A DNA stretch of 64,000 nucleotides, from assembly GCA_001769125.1 (NCBI GenBank), contig MEOG01000008.1, forward strand, positions 40,050 to 104,049. Direction: 5' to 3'. Below the pieces are notes generated by a model. That model ran no database searches, was not told where the DNA came from, and was given only the letters and a program-made list of their open reading frames with translations. Below are positions 54,067-61,451 of the stretch, piece after piece. Positions within the stretch are counted from its first letter, which is position 1; each line of letters begins with the position of its first letter. The position numbers and the translations under genes are program-made. The stretch comes from Bacteroidetes bacterium GWF2_35_48 (lineage in GTDB: Bacteria; Bacteroidota; Bacteroidia; Bacteroidales; GWF2-35-48).

Positions 54067-54924
54067 TTAATTTGATATTTTTTTTTCAATGAAGCCGAAA
54101 AAATTTTTAAACTCATTTGTTTCCCCTGAGCAACACGTGGCAGCATTTATTTCAGATTGCATAGTCGTAATTTGAACTTTAGGATTATAAAATTCACAGT
54201 TTTTAAAAAGACATTCTTTATTGAATTTATAAAATCGGCATCCGGAAATATTTGAGCATATTATATCCACATAAAAATTTTCTTTGATAAATTTAATTGC
54301 TTCGAGAATGGATTGATACGTTACCCTTTTACAACATCGGGGACCACCACTTTCAGCAATACGACTTAAGGCTAAAGAAGTCATTTTGTTTGTTAGACCC
54401 CATTCTTTTTTTGCTAATGGTGTTGCACCTGTAATAATACTGATAAAAACCCCGGCAGATAATGCTGCTCCACACGAGCCATGAGTGCCACACATTCCTC
54501 CTGGAATAATTTCACATCTTTGTTTTGCAATTTGCAGCGCTTTTTCAATTTTACCTGCCTTGTCAGCAGACCCGCCTGATGCGAAGCGGGCAGGCAGGTC
54601 TGTTTCGCCCCTTGCTTTGTAATATGCAGTAATGAGAACTGCCGCAGGTAAAAAATGATGTTCCGGTCCATGCAGATGAATACCCGGATGCTCCATCATT
54701 TTAATCGCCATTTCAAGCGGATCGGTAAGAGAGGTAATTTTACAGAAAGATTCTATCAGATCCATTCCGGAATCCTGATGACAATTGTCGCAAACATAGT
54801 GCCCATCCGTACAGGATACATTTGCTAAAAATTCATTCCCGCAAAAAAAACAGGTAAGTCTTTTATTAAATTCAAAATACACTAATTCATTTCCGCATAC
54901 AACACAACCCCCATTGACATCCAT
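54067..54924 (-). CDS. Cys-rich DUF5714-like protein with in-frame palindromic insertion
   Basis: 285 residues, cytoplasmic. The N-terminal 50 residues carry zinc-ribbon-like pairs CVVCGNELVYFEF, CFFCGNEF, CTDGHYVCDNCH. The middle has HGPEHHFLPAAVLITAYY and GGMCGTHGSCGAA, and the C-terminal half has PRCCKRVTY and CLFKNCEFYNPK. This fits the DUF5714 domain, of unknown role, often with redox genes. Residues about 108-120 (TDLPARFASGGSAD) are encoded by a palindromic element and interrupt the helix YYKARGE...KAGKIEKAL. The frame is intact. It follows a thioredoxin gene by one base. Confidence 0.8.
   Translation of the reverse strand: MDVNGGCVVCGNELVYFEFNKRLTCFFCGNEFLANVSCTDGHYVCDNCHQDSGMDLIESFCKITSLTDPLEMAIKMMEHPGIHLHGPEHHFLPAAVLITAYYKARGETDLPARFASGGSADKAGKIEKALQIAKQRCEIIPGGMCGTHGSCGAALSAGVFISIITGATPLAKKEWGLTNKMTSLALSRIAESGGPRCCKRVTYQSILEAIKFIKENFYVDIICSNISGCRFYKFNKECLFKNCEFYNPKVQITTMQSEINAATCCSGETNEFKNFFGFIEKKISN
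54567..54602. repeat. palindromic element inserted in frame in the DUF5714-like gene
   Basis: CAGACC (54567-54572) / GGTCTG (54597-54602) outer arms and CCCGC / GCGGG inner stem around CTGATGCGAA. It is 36 bases (12 codons) and GC-rich against an AT-rich gene. A related sequence with GCATCAGGC and CCTGC arms lies in the intergenic DNA at 44125-44165. Confidence 0.75.
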
Positions 54925-54925
54925 A

Positions 54926-55345
54926 TTATAAATTTTTTTGAATCAAATTTACAAGAAAATCTTTGGATTTCCCTCCTGTTATACGATTTATTTCTTTACC
55001 ATTTTTAAACAGGATAAATGTGGGGATACTACGAACATTGTATTTAGCTGCCATTTCCTGATATTGTTCAATATTTATTTTTCCCACTGCGGCATTGGAT
55101 GGGAGGTCGTTTGCCACACTATTTAAAACCGGAGCCATCATTTTGCATGGCATACACCAATCTGCCCAAAAATCTACTAAAACTACCCCCGATTTTATCT
55201 GACTCTGAAAATTCTGTGTGGTAAGAATTTTTATTTTTTCATGATCTGCTGCAACAGGCATATTTTTAATTTTCCTGTAATTAAAATACAAAAAAAGAAT
55301 TAACACTCCTGTGATGCTTACTACTATTATGGTTGCTGTTGACAT
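54926..55345 (-). CDS. membrane-anchored thioredoxin
   Basis: 139 residues. One N-terminal membrane helix (TATIIVVSITGVLILFLYF), then a complete thioredoxin domain with the active site WADWCMPCK and cis-Pro VRSIPTFILFKNG. The helix may place the domain on either membrane face; orientation is not clear. It is one base before the DUF5714-like gene and part of the redox cluster, so reduction by the thioredoxin reductase encoded upstream would be expected if it faces the cytoplasm. Confidence 0.9.
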   Translation of the reverse strand: MSTATIIVVSITGVLILFLYFNYRKIKNMPVAADHEKIKILTTQNFQSQIKSGVVLVDFWADWCMPCKMMAPVLNSVANDLPSNAAVGKINIEQYQEMAAKYNVRSIPTFILFKNGKEINRITGGKSKDFLVNLIQKNL

Positions 55346-55393
55346 ATTTATATAATTAAATTTATAAGTTTTTAGATTAAAGAGTAAATGTAA

Positions 55394-55456
55394 ATTCTTA
55401 ATTCTTAATTCTTAATTCCTAATTCTTAATTCCTAATTCTTAATTCCTAATTCTTA
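55394..55456. repeat. ATTCTTA heptamer tandem repeat
   Basis: Nine heptamers in perfect register, six ATTCTTA and three ATTCCTA. The array runs into the last codons of the 55447-55677 gene, whose stop and final Lys-Asn codons are made of repeat DNA. Confidence 0.95.
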
Positions 55457-55677
55457 ATTGTACTTTTATTTTCTTTGACAATATTATTCATCTCTTTAAT
55501 GAGAAATTCAATGCCCGCTTCTCCAAATCCTTTTTCTTTAAAAGAATCCTCAAGCATATCCTCTACAGGCTCTCCGCATCGAATACAATGAATTCCTCTT
55601 TTAAGTAAATATTCGATAAAAAAAGGATATTGCTCAATCAATTCTTTTATCGTTATTTTTTTATCTATCTCTCTCAT
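55447..55677 (-). CDS. DUF1858-like small protein
   Basis: 76 residues. The core ITIKELIEQYPFFIEYLLKRGIHCIRCGEP matches DUF1858 proteins, with two conserved Cys in a CIRC motif, thought to bind a cofactor or act in redox or sulfur handling; the exact role is unknown. It lies in the middle of the thiol redox cluster. The C-terminal residues come from the heptamer array and vary in a way unlikely to matter. Confidence 0.82.
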   Translation of the reverse strand: MREIDKKITIKELIEQYPFFIEYLLKRGIHCIRCGEPVEDMLEDSFKEKGFGEAGIEFLIKEMNNIVKENKSTIKN

Positions 55678-55682
55678 AAAAA

Positions 55683-55877
55683 TTATATTTCTTCGTTTCT
55701 ACTATGCTTTAATTGATCTCTTGTAAAAAATAACATTTTGTATTCTATACCAAGCTCGGTCATTATTTGCGTTTTTAGATAACCATTGAGGGCTCCATTG
55801 GATAGGCACGGTAAGACCTCAAAGGTTTCTCCGATTGAGAAAATATGACCGATAAAAGTATATTTCAATTTATGCAA
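55683..55877 (-). CDS. hypothetical 64-residue protein
   Basis: Starts with TTG at 55877, overlapping the trxB stop by 8 bases; no ATG is near the start (the first is at MTELGIEYK). The sequence GETFEVLPCLSNGALNGYL and ELGIEYKMLFFTRDQLKH looks protein-like, but I do not recognise it. It fills the gap between trxB and the DUF1858-like gene on the same strand, so it may be translated by coupling. Low certainty. Confidence 0.45.
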   Translation of the reverse strand: MHKLKYTFIGHIFSIGETFEVLPCLSNGALNGYLKTQIMTELGIEYKMLFFTRDQLKHSRNEEI

Positions 55878-56829
55878 AAGCTAAGTTTTCTTTTTTTGAT
55901 TTTATTGTATGAAGATATGAAGATGCGGATAATGCCGCAATTGTTCCCTCTGCTACTGCAGTTGTAACCTGTCTGATTTTTTTAGAGATAGCATCACCGG
56001 CGGCATAGACCCCCTCAATATTTGTCGCCATATCTACATTAACAATGATTTCGCCCCACTGATTTAAAGCAATTTTATCTTTGAAATATTCAGTATTTGC
56101 GACATACCCTATGAATACAAATACACCGTCTGTTGTAAATTGTGTAATTGTATTATTTTTCAGATTTTTTATTTCAACATAATCCAACTTTTCATTTCCA
56201 AAAAAACCTGTGATTGTTGATTCCATTATAAAATTTATTTTGGGATGATTCCTCGCTTCTTCAACAGCATAATCAAAAGCCTGAAAATGGTCAAATTGAT
56301 GCACTATTGTTACTTTACTGGCATATTTCGTTAATGAAACAGCTTCTTCAAGTGCCGAATTTCCACCTCCTACTACAACAATTTCTTTTCCAGTGAAAAA
56401 ATCACCATCACAAGTTGCGCAATAAGAAATACCATGACCTTTGAATTTGTTTTCACTGGGGACATTCAATGTTCGCGACCTTCCTCTCGGCGCAAGAATA
56501 ACAACATCGGAAGTAAACTCGGTTCCATCCTGAAGTTTTACTTTTTTTACGCCAGCATCTAATGAAATATTCTCAAGACTAACATTGGATTTTATTTTAC
56601 ATCCAAATGCAGCGGCCTGTCTTTTCATAACACTTGCAAGTTGATAACCACTCATGTTTTCAACGCCCGGATAATTTGCAATTTCATGCGTTAAAACCAT
56701 TTGACCACCGGGAGTTCCGGTATCTAATATTAATGTTTTAATTCTCGAACGGGACAGGTAAATACCTGCTGTTAAACCTGCGGGCCCTGCCCCTAAAACT
56801 ATTGCCTGATAATGATTTTCCTGTTTCAT
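55870..56829 (-). CDS. trxB: thioredoxin-disulfide reductase
   Basis: 319 residues, normal length. FAD-binding GAGPAGLTAGIYLSR near the N-terminus, the redox-active disulfide in SYCATCDGDFF, the NAD(P)H-binding VVGGGNSALEEA, and the C-terminal FAD motif GVYAAGDAI. It passes electrons from NADPH to thioredoxin in the cytoplasm. The three thioredoxin-fold proteins in the same cluster are the likely partners. Confidence 0.95.
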   Translation of the reverse strand: MKQENHYQAIVLGAGPAGLTAGIYLSRSRIKTLILDTGTPGGQMVLTHEIANYPGVENMSGYQLASVMKRQAAAFGCKIKSNVSLENISLDAGVKKVKLQDGTEFTSDVVILAPRGRSRTLNVPSENKFKGHGISYCATCDGDFFTGKEIVVVGGGNSALEEAVSLTKYASKVTIVHQFDHFQAFDYAVEEARNHPKINFIMESTITGFFGNEKLDYVEIKNLKNNTITQFTTDGVFVFIGYVANTEYFKDKIALNQWGEIIVNVDMATNIEGVYAAGDAISKKIRQVTTAVAEGTIAALSASSYLHTIKSKKENLAFA

Positions 56830-56832
56830 AAT

Positions 56833-57189
56833 TTATGCATTTACGTGTACAGCAAAATGTTCATCAAGGATAGATTTTACCTGCACCATACTCTGTATAC
56901 TTGATGTTGCTTTTACTACTTTTCCTTTTTTATAATAAATAGTAAAAGGTATTCCCATAAAACCACGAACTTCAAGAAGATCGCGAATTACAGATGATTG
57001 CGGATTGTCAAACTCCATGTCGTAAAATTTAACATGTTTGTACTCTTCTTCCAGTTCTTCTGCTATTCCATATACAGGAATACACATGGACCCCATACGT
57101 CCGCAGATAACCATAACATTTTCATTTTCGCTGATAATTTTTGAGTGTTCATCTGCACTTTCGATGTGTTTTAAATTTGTGTATAACAT
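56833..57189 (-). CDS. thioredoxin-like protein with a spaced cysteine pair
   Basis: 118 residues with a thioredoxin fold outline: strand VMVICG, helix ending in EELEEEY, strand VKFYDMEFD, and the cis-Pro VRGFMGIPFTIYYKKGK. In place of WCxxC it has CGRMGSMCIPVYG, Cys-x6-Cys. This variant is recognisable next to trxB in other anaerobes and may be a dedicated partner of the reductase. It lies three bases from trxB. Confidence 0.8.
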   Translation of the reverse strand: MLYTNLKHIESADEHSKIISENENVMVICGRMGSMCIPVYGIAEELEEEYKHVKFYDMEFDNPQSSVIRDLLEVRGFMGIPFTIYYKKGKVVKATSSIQSMVQVKSILDEHFAVHVNA

Positions 57190-57232
57190 AATTATAAGAA
57201 TTAAGAATTATTTTATTTTTTCGGCTATGCCA

Positions 57233-57244
57233 TGCTCCATGGAG
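57233..57244. repeat. 12-base palindrome
   Basis: GCTCCATGGAGC, a perfect palindrome within ATGCTCCATGGAGCGTGG, between the OsmC gene and the thioredoxin-like gene. It resembles the CTCCATAGGAG hairpins of the 31-32 kb elements. Confidence 0.6.
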
Positions 57245-57249
57245 CGTGG

Positions 57250-57669
57250 TTACATCGCCTTAACAATAATTTCATGTGTTACTTCCATTATTTTTTTGTA
57301 CATGAATGAGACTCCGCAATATTTATCTTGCGAGAGATTTACTGCATGTTGCAACTTTTCAAGAGGTAAATCATTTCCGGTAAACTCATAAATTATATGA
57401 ATTTTCTCATAATGTTTGGGATGTTCTTCAGTAAGATTTGCTTCAATTTTTACTTCAAATTTTGCAGGTGTTATTTTCATTTTCTTTAGAATAGATATTA
57501 CATCCATGGCGGTACATCCTGCAAGTGCCGTAAGCATTAATTCCTTAGGTCAGGGACCGGAATTTTCGCCGCCTACTTCAGGTACGGCATCTATAATAAC
57601 ATGATGTCCGTTCACGACTGAATCAAACTTCATGTTATCTATCCACTGTGTGTTTACGCTGTGTTTCAT
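57250..57669 (-). pseudogene. OsmC/YhfA-family protein gene with an in-frame TGA at codon 40
   Basis: Read through, the gene codes 139 residues, the normal length for this family, starting MKHSVNTQWIDNMKFDSVVN at 57669. Codon 40 (57550-57552) is TGA within GGENSGP-stop-PKELMLTALAGC, at a position usually taken by Arg or Ser in relatives. The rest, including both reactive Cys regions (LTALAGCTAMDVISIL and LSQDKYCGVSFMYKK), is intact. OsmC proteins reduce organic peroxides with thiols or bind thiol compounds. A CGA-to-TGA change would explain it. A restart at the internal ATG 57537 (MLTALAGC) would give a 95-residue product lacking the dimer arm. Confidence 0.8.
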
Positions 57670-57678
57670 TTTCTATAA

Positions 57679-58131
57679 TTATTTTACATTTTTAATTTCA
57701 GATACAATATTTTCTTTCGTCTGCAATCCAACTATGCGCTTTACTTCTTTGCCATTTTTAAAAAGGATCATGGTTGGAATTCCCTGAATGGAATATTGCT
57801 GCGCATATTTCTGATGTTCATCTACATTTAATTTGCACACTTTTACAAAAGATTTCATTTCTGTCGCAATATCCTCAAGAATGGGAGCAATTCTTTTGCA
57901 GGGAGCACACCATGGAGCCCAGAAATCAACAAGTACGACTCCTTTACTTATCTCATTTTTAAAATTAAAATCTGAAAGATGGACAATCGTACTTGTTGTT
58001 TTATTTGTATTATTCTTATTCTCCCCACCTTTTTCTTTTGAAGGACTAAATGCAAATATTACTGAAATAAACAAAGCAGTAAAAATTCCTCTTGCAATAA
58101 ATTTTCCGGTTTTCATCATTTTATTTTTCAT
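57679..58131 (-). CDS. exported thioredoxin
   Basis: 150 residues. N-terminal membrane/signal segment (KFIARGIFTALFISVIFAF), a Lys/Asn/Thr-rich linker, then a thioredoxin domain with WAPWCAPCKRIAP and the cis-Pro IQGIPTMILFKNG. The segment should export it to, or anchor it in, the periplasm. First gene of the redox cluster read downward; a TAnnTTTG box lies at 58165-58158 on the minus strand. Start at 58131, Met5 or Met6 are all possible. Confidence 0.9.
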   Translation of the reverse strand: MKNKMMKTGKFIARGIFTALFISVIFAFSPSKEKGGENKNNTNKTTSTIVHLSDFNFKNEISKGVVLVDFWAPWCAPCKRIAPILEDIATEMKSFVKVCKLNVDEHQKYAQQYSIQGIPTMILFKNGKEVKRIVGLQTKENIVSEIKNVK

Positions 58132-58306
58132 AGCTTTTTATATTTAAAATTACGATACAAAAATACAGCAGTAAAAATTAAAATCTGTAAAAACACCCTT
58201 CTACGAAAACCGTCTTTCAATTGAAATAGAACAAGTTTTTTCTTGAGGTATTTCCAGACATTTATTTTTAAACCTTTTTCAATTTTACCTGTCTTATACA
58301 CAAAAC

Positions 58307-58322
58307 AACATATCGATATGTT
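58307..58322. promoter_or_regulatory. 16-base palindrome in a divergent promoter region
   Basis: AACATATCGATATGTT is perfectly symmetrical and lies between the divergent exported-thioredoxin gene and the Gly/His-rich protein gene. It has the size and shape of a repressor operator. The regulator is not known and no candidate gene is adjacent. Confidence 0.5.
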
Positions 58323-58368
58323 TAAATAGTTAAATATTTTATTAATTAAATTTAAAAAAGGAGTAATT

Positions 58369-58746
58369 ATGAAAACCTTAGTTTTAGCAGCAGCAGGAAT
58401 GTTCTTCAGCCTAACGGCAGCGCAGGCGCAAACCGTTAAAGAAGAAAAAGTAAAAAAAGAAACAACCGGAACATACACCCCCGGCGTTTTTATTGATAAC
58501 AACAAAGATGGTGTGTGTGATAATTTCGATGCAAGCATTGGAAAAGGAAAAAATGCAGGAAAAAACTTTGTTGATGAAAACAAAGACGGGGTGTGCGATA
58601 ACCATGGAAAGTACGGAAATGGGAAAGGATATGGAAAGGGTCATTCCCATGGAAACGGGCATGGTTATAAGCAGGGGAATAACCATGGAACAGGACACGG
58701 CTACGGATTTGGATATGGCTACAGACACGGCCAAAGCGAAGAATAA
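58369..58746 (+). CDS. secreted protein with two EF-hand-like loops and a Gly/His-rich tail
   Basis: 125 residues, signal peptide ending SLTAAQAQ. Two short calcium-loop-like motifs, DNNKDGVCDNFD and DENKDGVCDNHG, are followed from about residue 80 by a repetitive tail of Gly, His, Tyr, Asn and Lys (GNGKGYGKGHSHGNGHGY). The loops suggest calcium binding and the tail could bind transition metals; both inferred. The message has an unusually good ribosome site for this phylum, AAGGAG at 58358-58363. A long terminator follows. Next to a redox cluster and a metal-like sensor, a metal role is reasonable. Confidence 0.78.
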   Translation: MKTLVLAAAGMFFSLTAAQAQTVKEEKVKKETTGTYTPGVFIDNNKDGVCDNFDASIGKGKNAGKNFVDENKDGVCDNHGKYGNGKGYGKGHSHGNGHGYKQGNNHGTGHGYGFGYGYRHGQSEE

Positions 58747-58756
58747 ACGATTCTAT

Positions 58757-58799
58757 AAAACACGAGAGGCTTTTCTGGATGAAAAGCCTCTCGTGTTTT
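58757..58799 (+). terminator. strong intrinsic terminator
   Basis: Perfect 19-bp stem AAAACACGAGAGGCTTTTC / GAAAAGCCTCTCGTGTTTT with loop TGGAT. It serves the Gly/His-rich protein gene and, being symmetrical, the convergent regulator gene. Confidence 0.95.
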
Positions 58800-58820
58800 T
58801 AATTTAAATTGAATTAACCC

Positions 58821-59465
58821 TTATTCAAAAATATTATATTTAATTACATACTTAACAACTTCAATAAAATTTTTCAGTTCAAGTTTTCCCAACATATTTG
58901 TTTTATGTGTTTCTACGGTTCGTATATTTACAAAAAGCTTATCAGCTATTTCTTTATTGGAATAACCTTCAATAATTAATTTTAATATTTCCTTTTCGCG
59001 CATACCCAGAGAATGGAATTTTGCCTCTAAGTCTTTCTCTGCAACAAATTGTTCAACAATTGTTTCTGAAATAATTTTATTAAAATAATTTTCTCCTTTT
59101 GATACCAGAGTAATAGCATTAATTAATTCATCTTTATCAGTATGTTGCTTTGTCAGATAGCCTTTTGCACCAAGTTTGTATGCTTTATAAATATATTCAG
59201 GATTATTATGCATAGATAGAATAATTATTTTTATTCCAGGAAATTTATTTTTAAGAATTGGTATAAATTCCATACCGTTTAATTTTGGTAATGAAATATC
59301 CAACAATACTATTTCAGGTTCACATTCAAAAATTTTCAACAAGGCTTCATCTGCATCATTTGCAACAGCCTTAATTTTAATTTGGGGAACATTGGCTAAT
59401 AAAGAATTAATCCCATCCCTGAAAATTTTATGATCATCTACAATTATAATATCAATTGCTTTCAT
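58821..59465 (-). CDS. NarL/LuxR-type response regulator
   Basis: 214 residues. Receiver with VDDHKIF, phospho-acceptor Asp in EIVLLDISLPKLNG and Lys in YLTKQH; C-terminal LuxR helix-turn-helix with LGMREKEILKLIIEGYSNKEIADKLF and RTVETHKTNMLGKL. It binds DNA when phosphorylated, most probably by the kinase encoded two bases upstream. Possible targets are the palindromes between the kinase gene and the 61452 lipoprotein gene. Confidence 0.95.
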   Translation of the reverse strand: MKAIDIIIVDDHKIFRDGINSLLANVPQIKIKAVANDADEALLKIFECEPEIVLLDISLPKLNGMEFIPILKNKFPGIKIIILSMHNNPEYIYKAYKLGAKGYLTKQHTDKDELINAITLVSKGENYFNKIISETIVEQFVAEKDLEAKFHSLGMREKEILKLIIEGYSNKEIADKLFVNIRTVETHKTNMLGKLELKNFIEVVKYVIKYNIFE

Positions 59466-59467
59466 CT

Positions 59468-61201
59468 TCAGATTGGTATTTTCATTGTAATAGTTGTACC
59501 TTTTCCTGTTTGACTTTTTATTTCAATATTTGCATGCAAAGCAGTAGCTCTTTCATAAATATTAGAAAGCCCCTTTCCAATTTTATTTTTATTTTCAACA
59601 TCAAAGCCAATACCATCATCCTGTATTATTAATGTTACAAAATCAGGATTCTTTAGTATTTGTATGTTAGCCTCATGCGCCACAGAATGATTGACAATAT
59701 TGTTTAAAGCCTCCTGAACAATTCTGTATACAGAAAGTTTTTCATCAATGCTTAACTCTTCGTTGTATTTATAACTAGTAAAATTAATGTTAATGATTGT
59801 ATGCTGTGAAATCCCTTTAATTAAATTTCTCAGGCTTGGCTCCAGTCCAATATCATATAGCATGGAAGGTACCAGATCGTGAGAAATAACATGAATTTCA
59901 TCAATAATATTTTCCATCTCTTTGCTGATAGATTCCATTAAAATCTTTTGTTCAGATTCAATACTTTTACTATAAGCATCTATTTTTAATTTTGTAGCGA
60001 GAACTAATTGACCTAATCCGTCATGAATTTCTTTTGAGATCCGGTGACGTTCTTTTTCCTGTCCCTCCATAATTGCCCCAAGTCTTTTATCTCTCTCAAT
60101 TTGTATTTGCTTTGAAGTATCTGCAACTTGCATCAAGTAATTTTTTTCGTATTCTAATTTAATTTTTTTCTTTTGAGAAGTGTACAACTTAAATCCTAAT
60201 AAGAGTATAAACAAAATCAATAAAAAAGCATGAAACAAAATAGTTAAGGTATTCATCTTAATTGGGCTGGTCATTTCCTCTTCAGGTACACGCAAAACAA
60301 TTATCCAAGGCTGAGCACCAACGTATATTTTTTTATAAAAAAATTCACTTGCCTGATTTGTTGAAAAGTCAATCAATGAGAAATGTCCCTTCTCTCCTGT
60401 TTTAATCTTATTTAAAAGTTCAAGAATATTACTCCTTACATTGTTATCTAAAGTATCATTGAGAGAATCAAGTTTAATATTATTCCACTTTTTATCGCTA
60501 TGAAACAATATGATGTTGGATGAATCCAAAATAAACAAATCTCCTCTTTCTCCAATTTCTACTGGTTCGAATAATAACTTTGAAAATGTTGAAATCTTGA
60601 CAATCCACCTAACAGTGCCATAATATACGCTTTTATAAAAAACATTACATGAAACAGATATACATTTATGCCCTTGTTTATTTATAAAAATATTACTGAT
60701 TTCAGGTACTTTTGAATAAATTGTATCATTTTTATCATAAAGTACGCACTTGTTTTGGCAACAACTACTTTTATTTAAATTATTTCCCTCATACTTTGGA
60801 AATCGTTCTAGTATGTTACCTGATTTATTCATTAACAAAATTGCATCAACTTCATTTTTATGTATCTGGTATAAATTATTTAAAGGACAGGTAGAAGTAT
60901 CGCAATCATCAGTATCGTTTTCATAAGCCCATTCCTGAACATGCTTATTTGCTGTCAGTGTTCTGACACTATTCTCAAGGTTCCCGAAAAATGAATGAAT
61001 ATCGTGCTCAAGAAAATCTACAGCAAGAAATAATTGCTTTTCAATTTGGGTAAATAATATTTTTCTCTGGTTATAAAAGCTAACCCAGGAAAAATATACA
61101 CCACTGATTACAATCACCATAATTACAAACAGGTAAATAATTCTATACAATTTACTGTTAAACCACGATTTAGAATCCACTTGAGTTAAAGTATTAAACA
61201 A
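59468..61201 (-). CDS. NarX/DegS-type sensor histidine kinase with Cys-rich periplasmic sensor
   Basis: 577 residues. Membrane segments at about residues 17-38 and 300-325 bracket a periplasmic Cache-like domain of 260 residues. That domain contains seven Cys in three groups: DDCDTSTCP, SSCCQNKC and KCISVSC. The cytoplasmic part has a coiled coil, HisKA_3 with the phospho-accepting His in RISKEIHDGLGQLV, and an ATPase domain with EALNNIVNH and QDDGIGFD. Clustered Cys may bind a metal, heme or iron-sulfur cluster, or sense disulfide state. It forms one unit with the NarL-type regulator. Signal unknown. Confidence 0.92.
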   Translation of the reverse strand: MFNTLTQVDSKSWFNSKLYRIIYLFVIMVIVISGVYFSWVSFYNQRKILFTQIEKQLFLAVDFLEHDIHSFFGNLENSVRTLTANKHVQEWAYENDTDDCDTSTCPLNNLYQIHKNEVDAILLMNKSGNILERFPKYEGNNLNKSSCCQNKCVLYDKNDTIYSKVPEISNIFINKQGHKCISVSCNVFYKSVYYGTVRWIVKISTFSKLLFEPVEIGERGDLFILDSSNIILFHSDKKWNNIKLDSLNDTLDNNVRSNILELLNKIKTGEKGHFSLIDFSTNQASEFFYKKIYVGAQPWIIVLRVPEEEMTSPIKMNTLTILFHAFLLILFILLLGFKLYTSQKKKIKLEYEKNYLMQVADTSKQIQIERDKRLGAIMEGQEKERHRISKEIHDGLGQLVLATKLKIDAYSKSIESEQKILMESISKEMENIIDEIHVISHDLVPSMLYDIGLEPSLRNLIKGISQHTIININFTSYKYNEELSIDEKLSVYRIVQEALNNIVNHSVAHEANIQILKNPDFVTLIIQDDGIGFDVENKNKIGKGLSNIYERATALHANIEIKSQTGKGTTITMKIPI

Positions 61202-61271
61202 AATTTAGTCAAATTTAATGAATTTATCTAAATCTTATTATTAAAAGAAATCTTCGTGAACACGATTCTGA

Positions 61272-61343
61272 AATTTAGTGTTTCACTAAATTAATGTATT
61301 AATGAGCAAATTTAAGACTTTTCCATGCAACTAAAATTTAGTT
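61272..61343. promoter_or_regulatory. two palindromic candidate operators
   Basis: AATTTAGTG-TTT-CACTAAATT (61272-61292, perfect 9-base arms) and AACTAAA-A-TTTAGTT (61329-61343, perfect 7-base arms) share the half-site ACTAAA/TTTAGT. They lie between the divergent kinase gene and the FISUMP lipoprotein gene. Further ATTTAG half-sites occur at about 61202 and 61227. Confidence 0.55.
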
Positions 61344-61451
61344 TTCAACGACTTTTGCATGCCTAAGTCTTTTACTAAAAAGATTTCCCAATGTATCAAG
61401 AAAATTTATATTGAAATAAAAAATGATAATTATTATTTAATATTTAATTTG

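Noticed and set aside
57550..57552. selenocysteine codon in the OsmC-family gene
   Set aside because: The residue is not at a Cys position of the family, and no selenocysteine genes or convincing following hairpin are seen; decay or sequencing error is more likely.
58128..58583. 151-codon minus-strand frame opposite the Gly/His protein gene
   Set aside because: It is antisense to a gene with a clear signal peptide, ribosome site and terminator.
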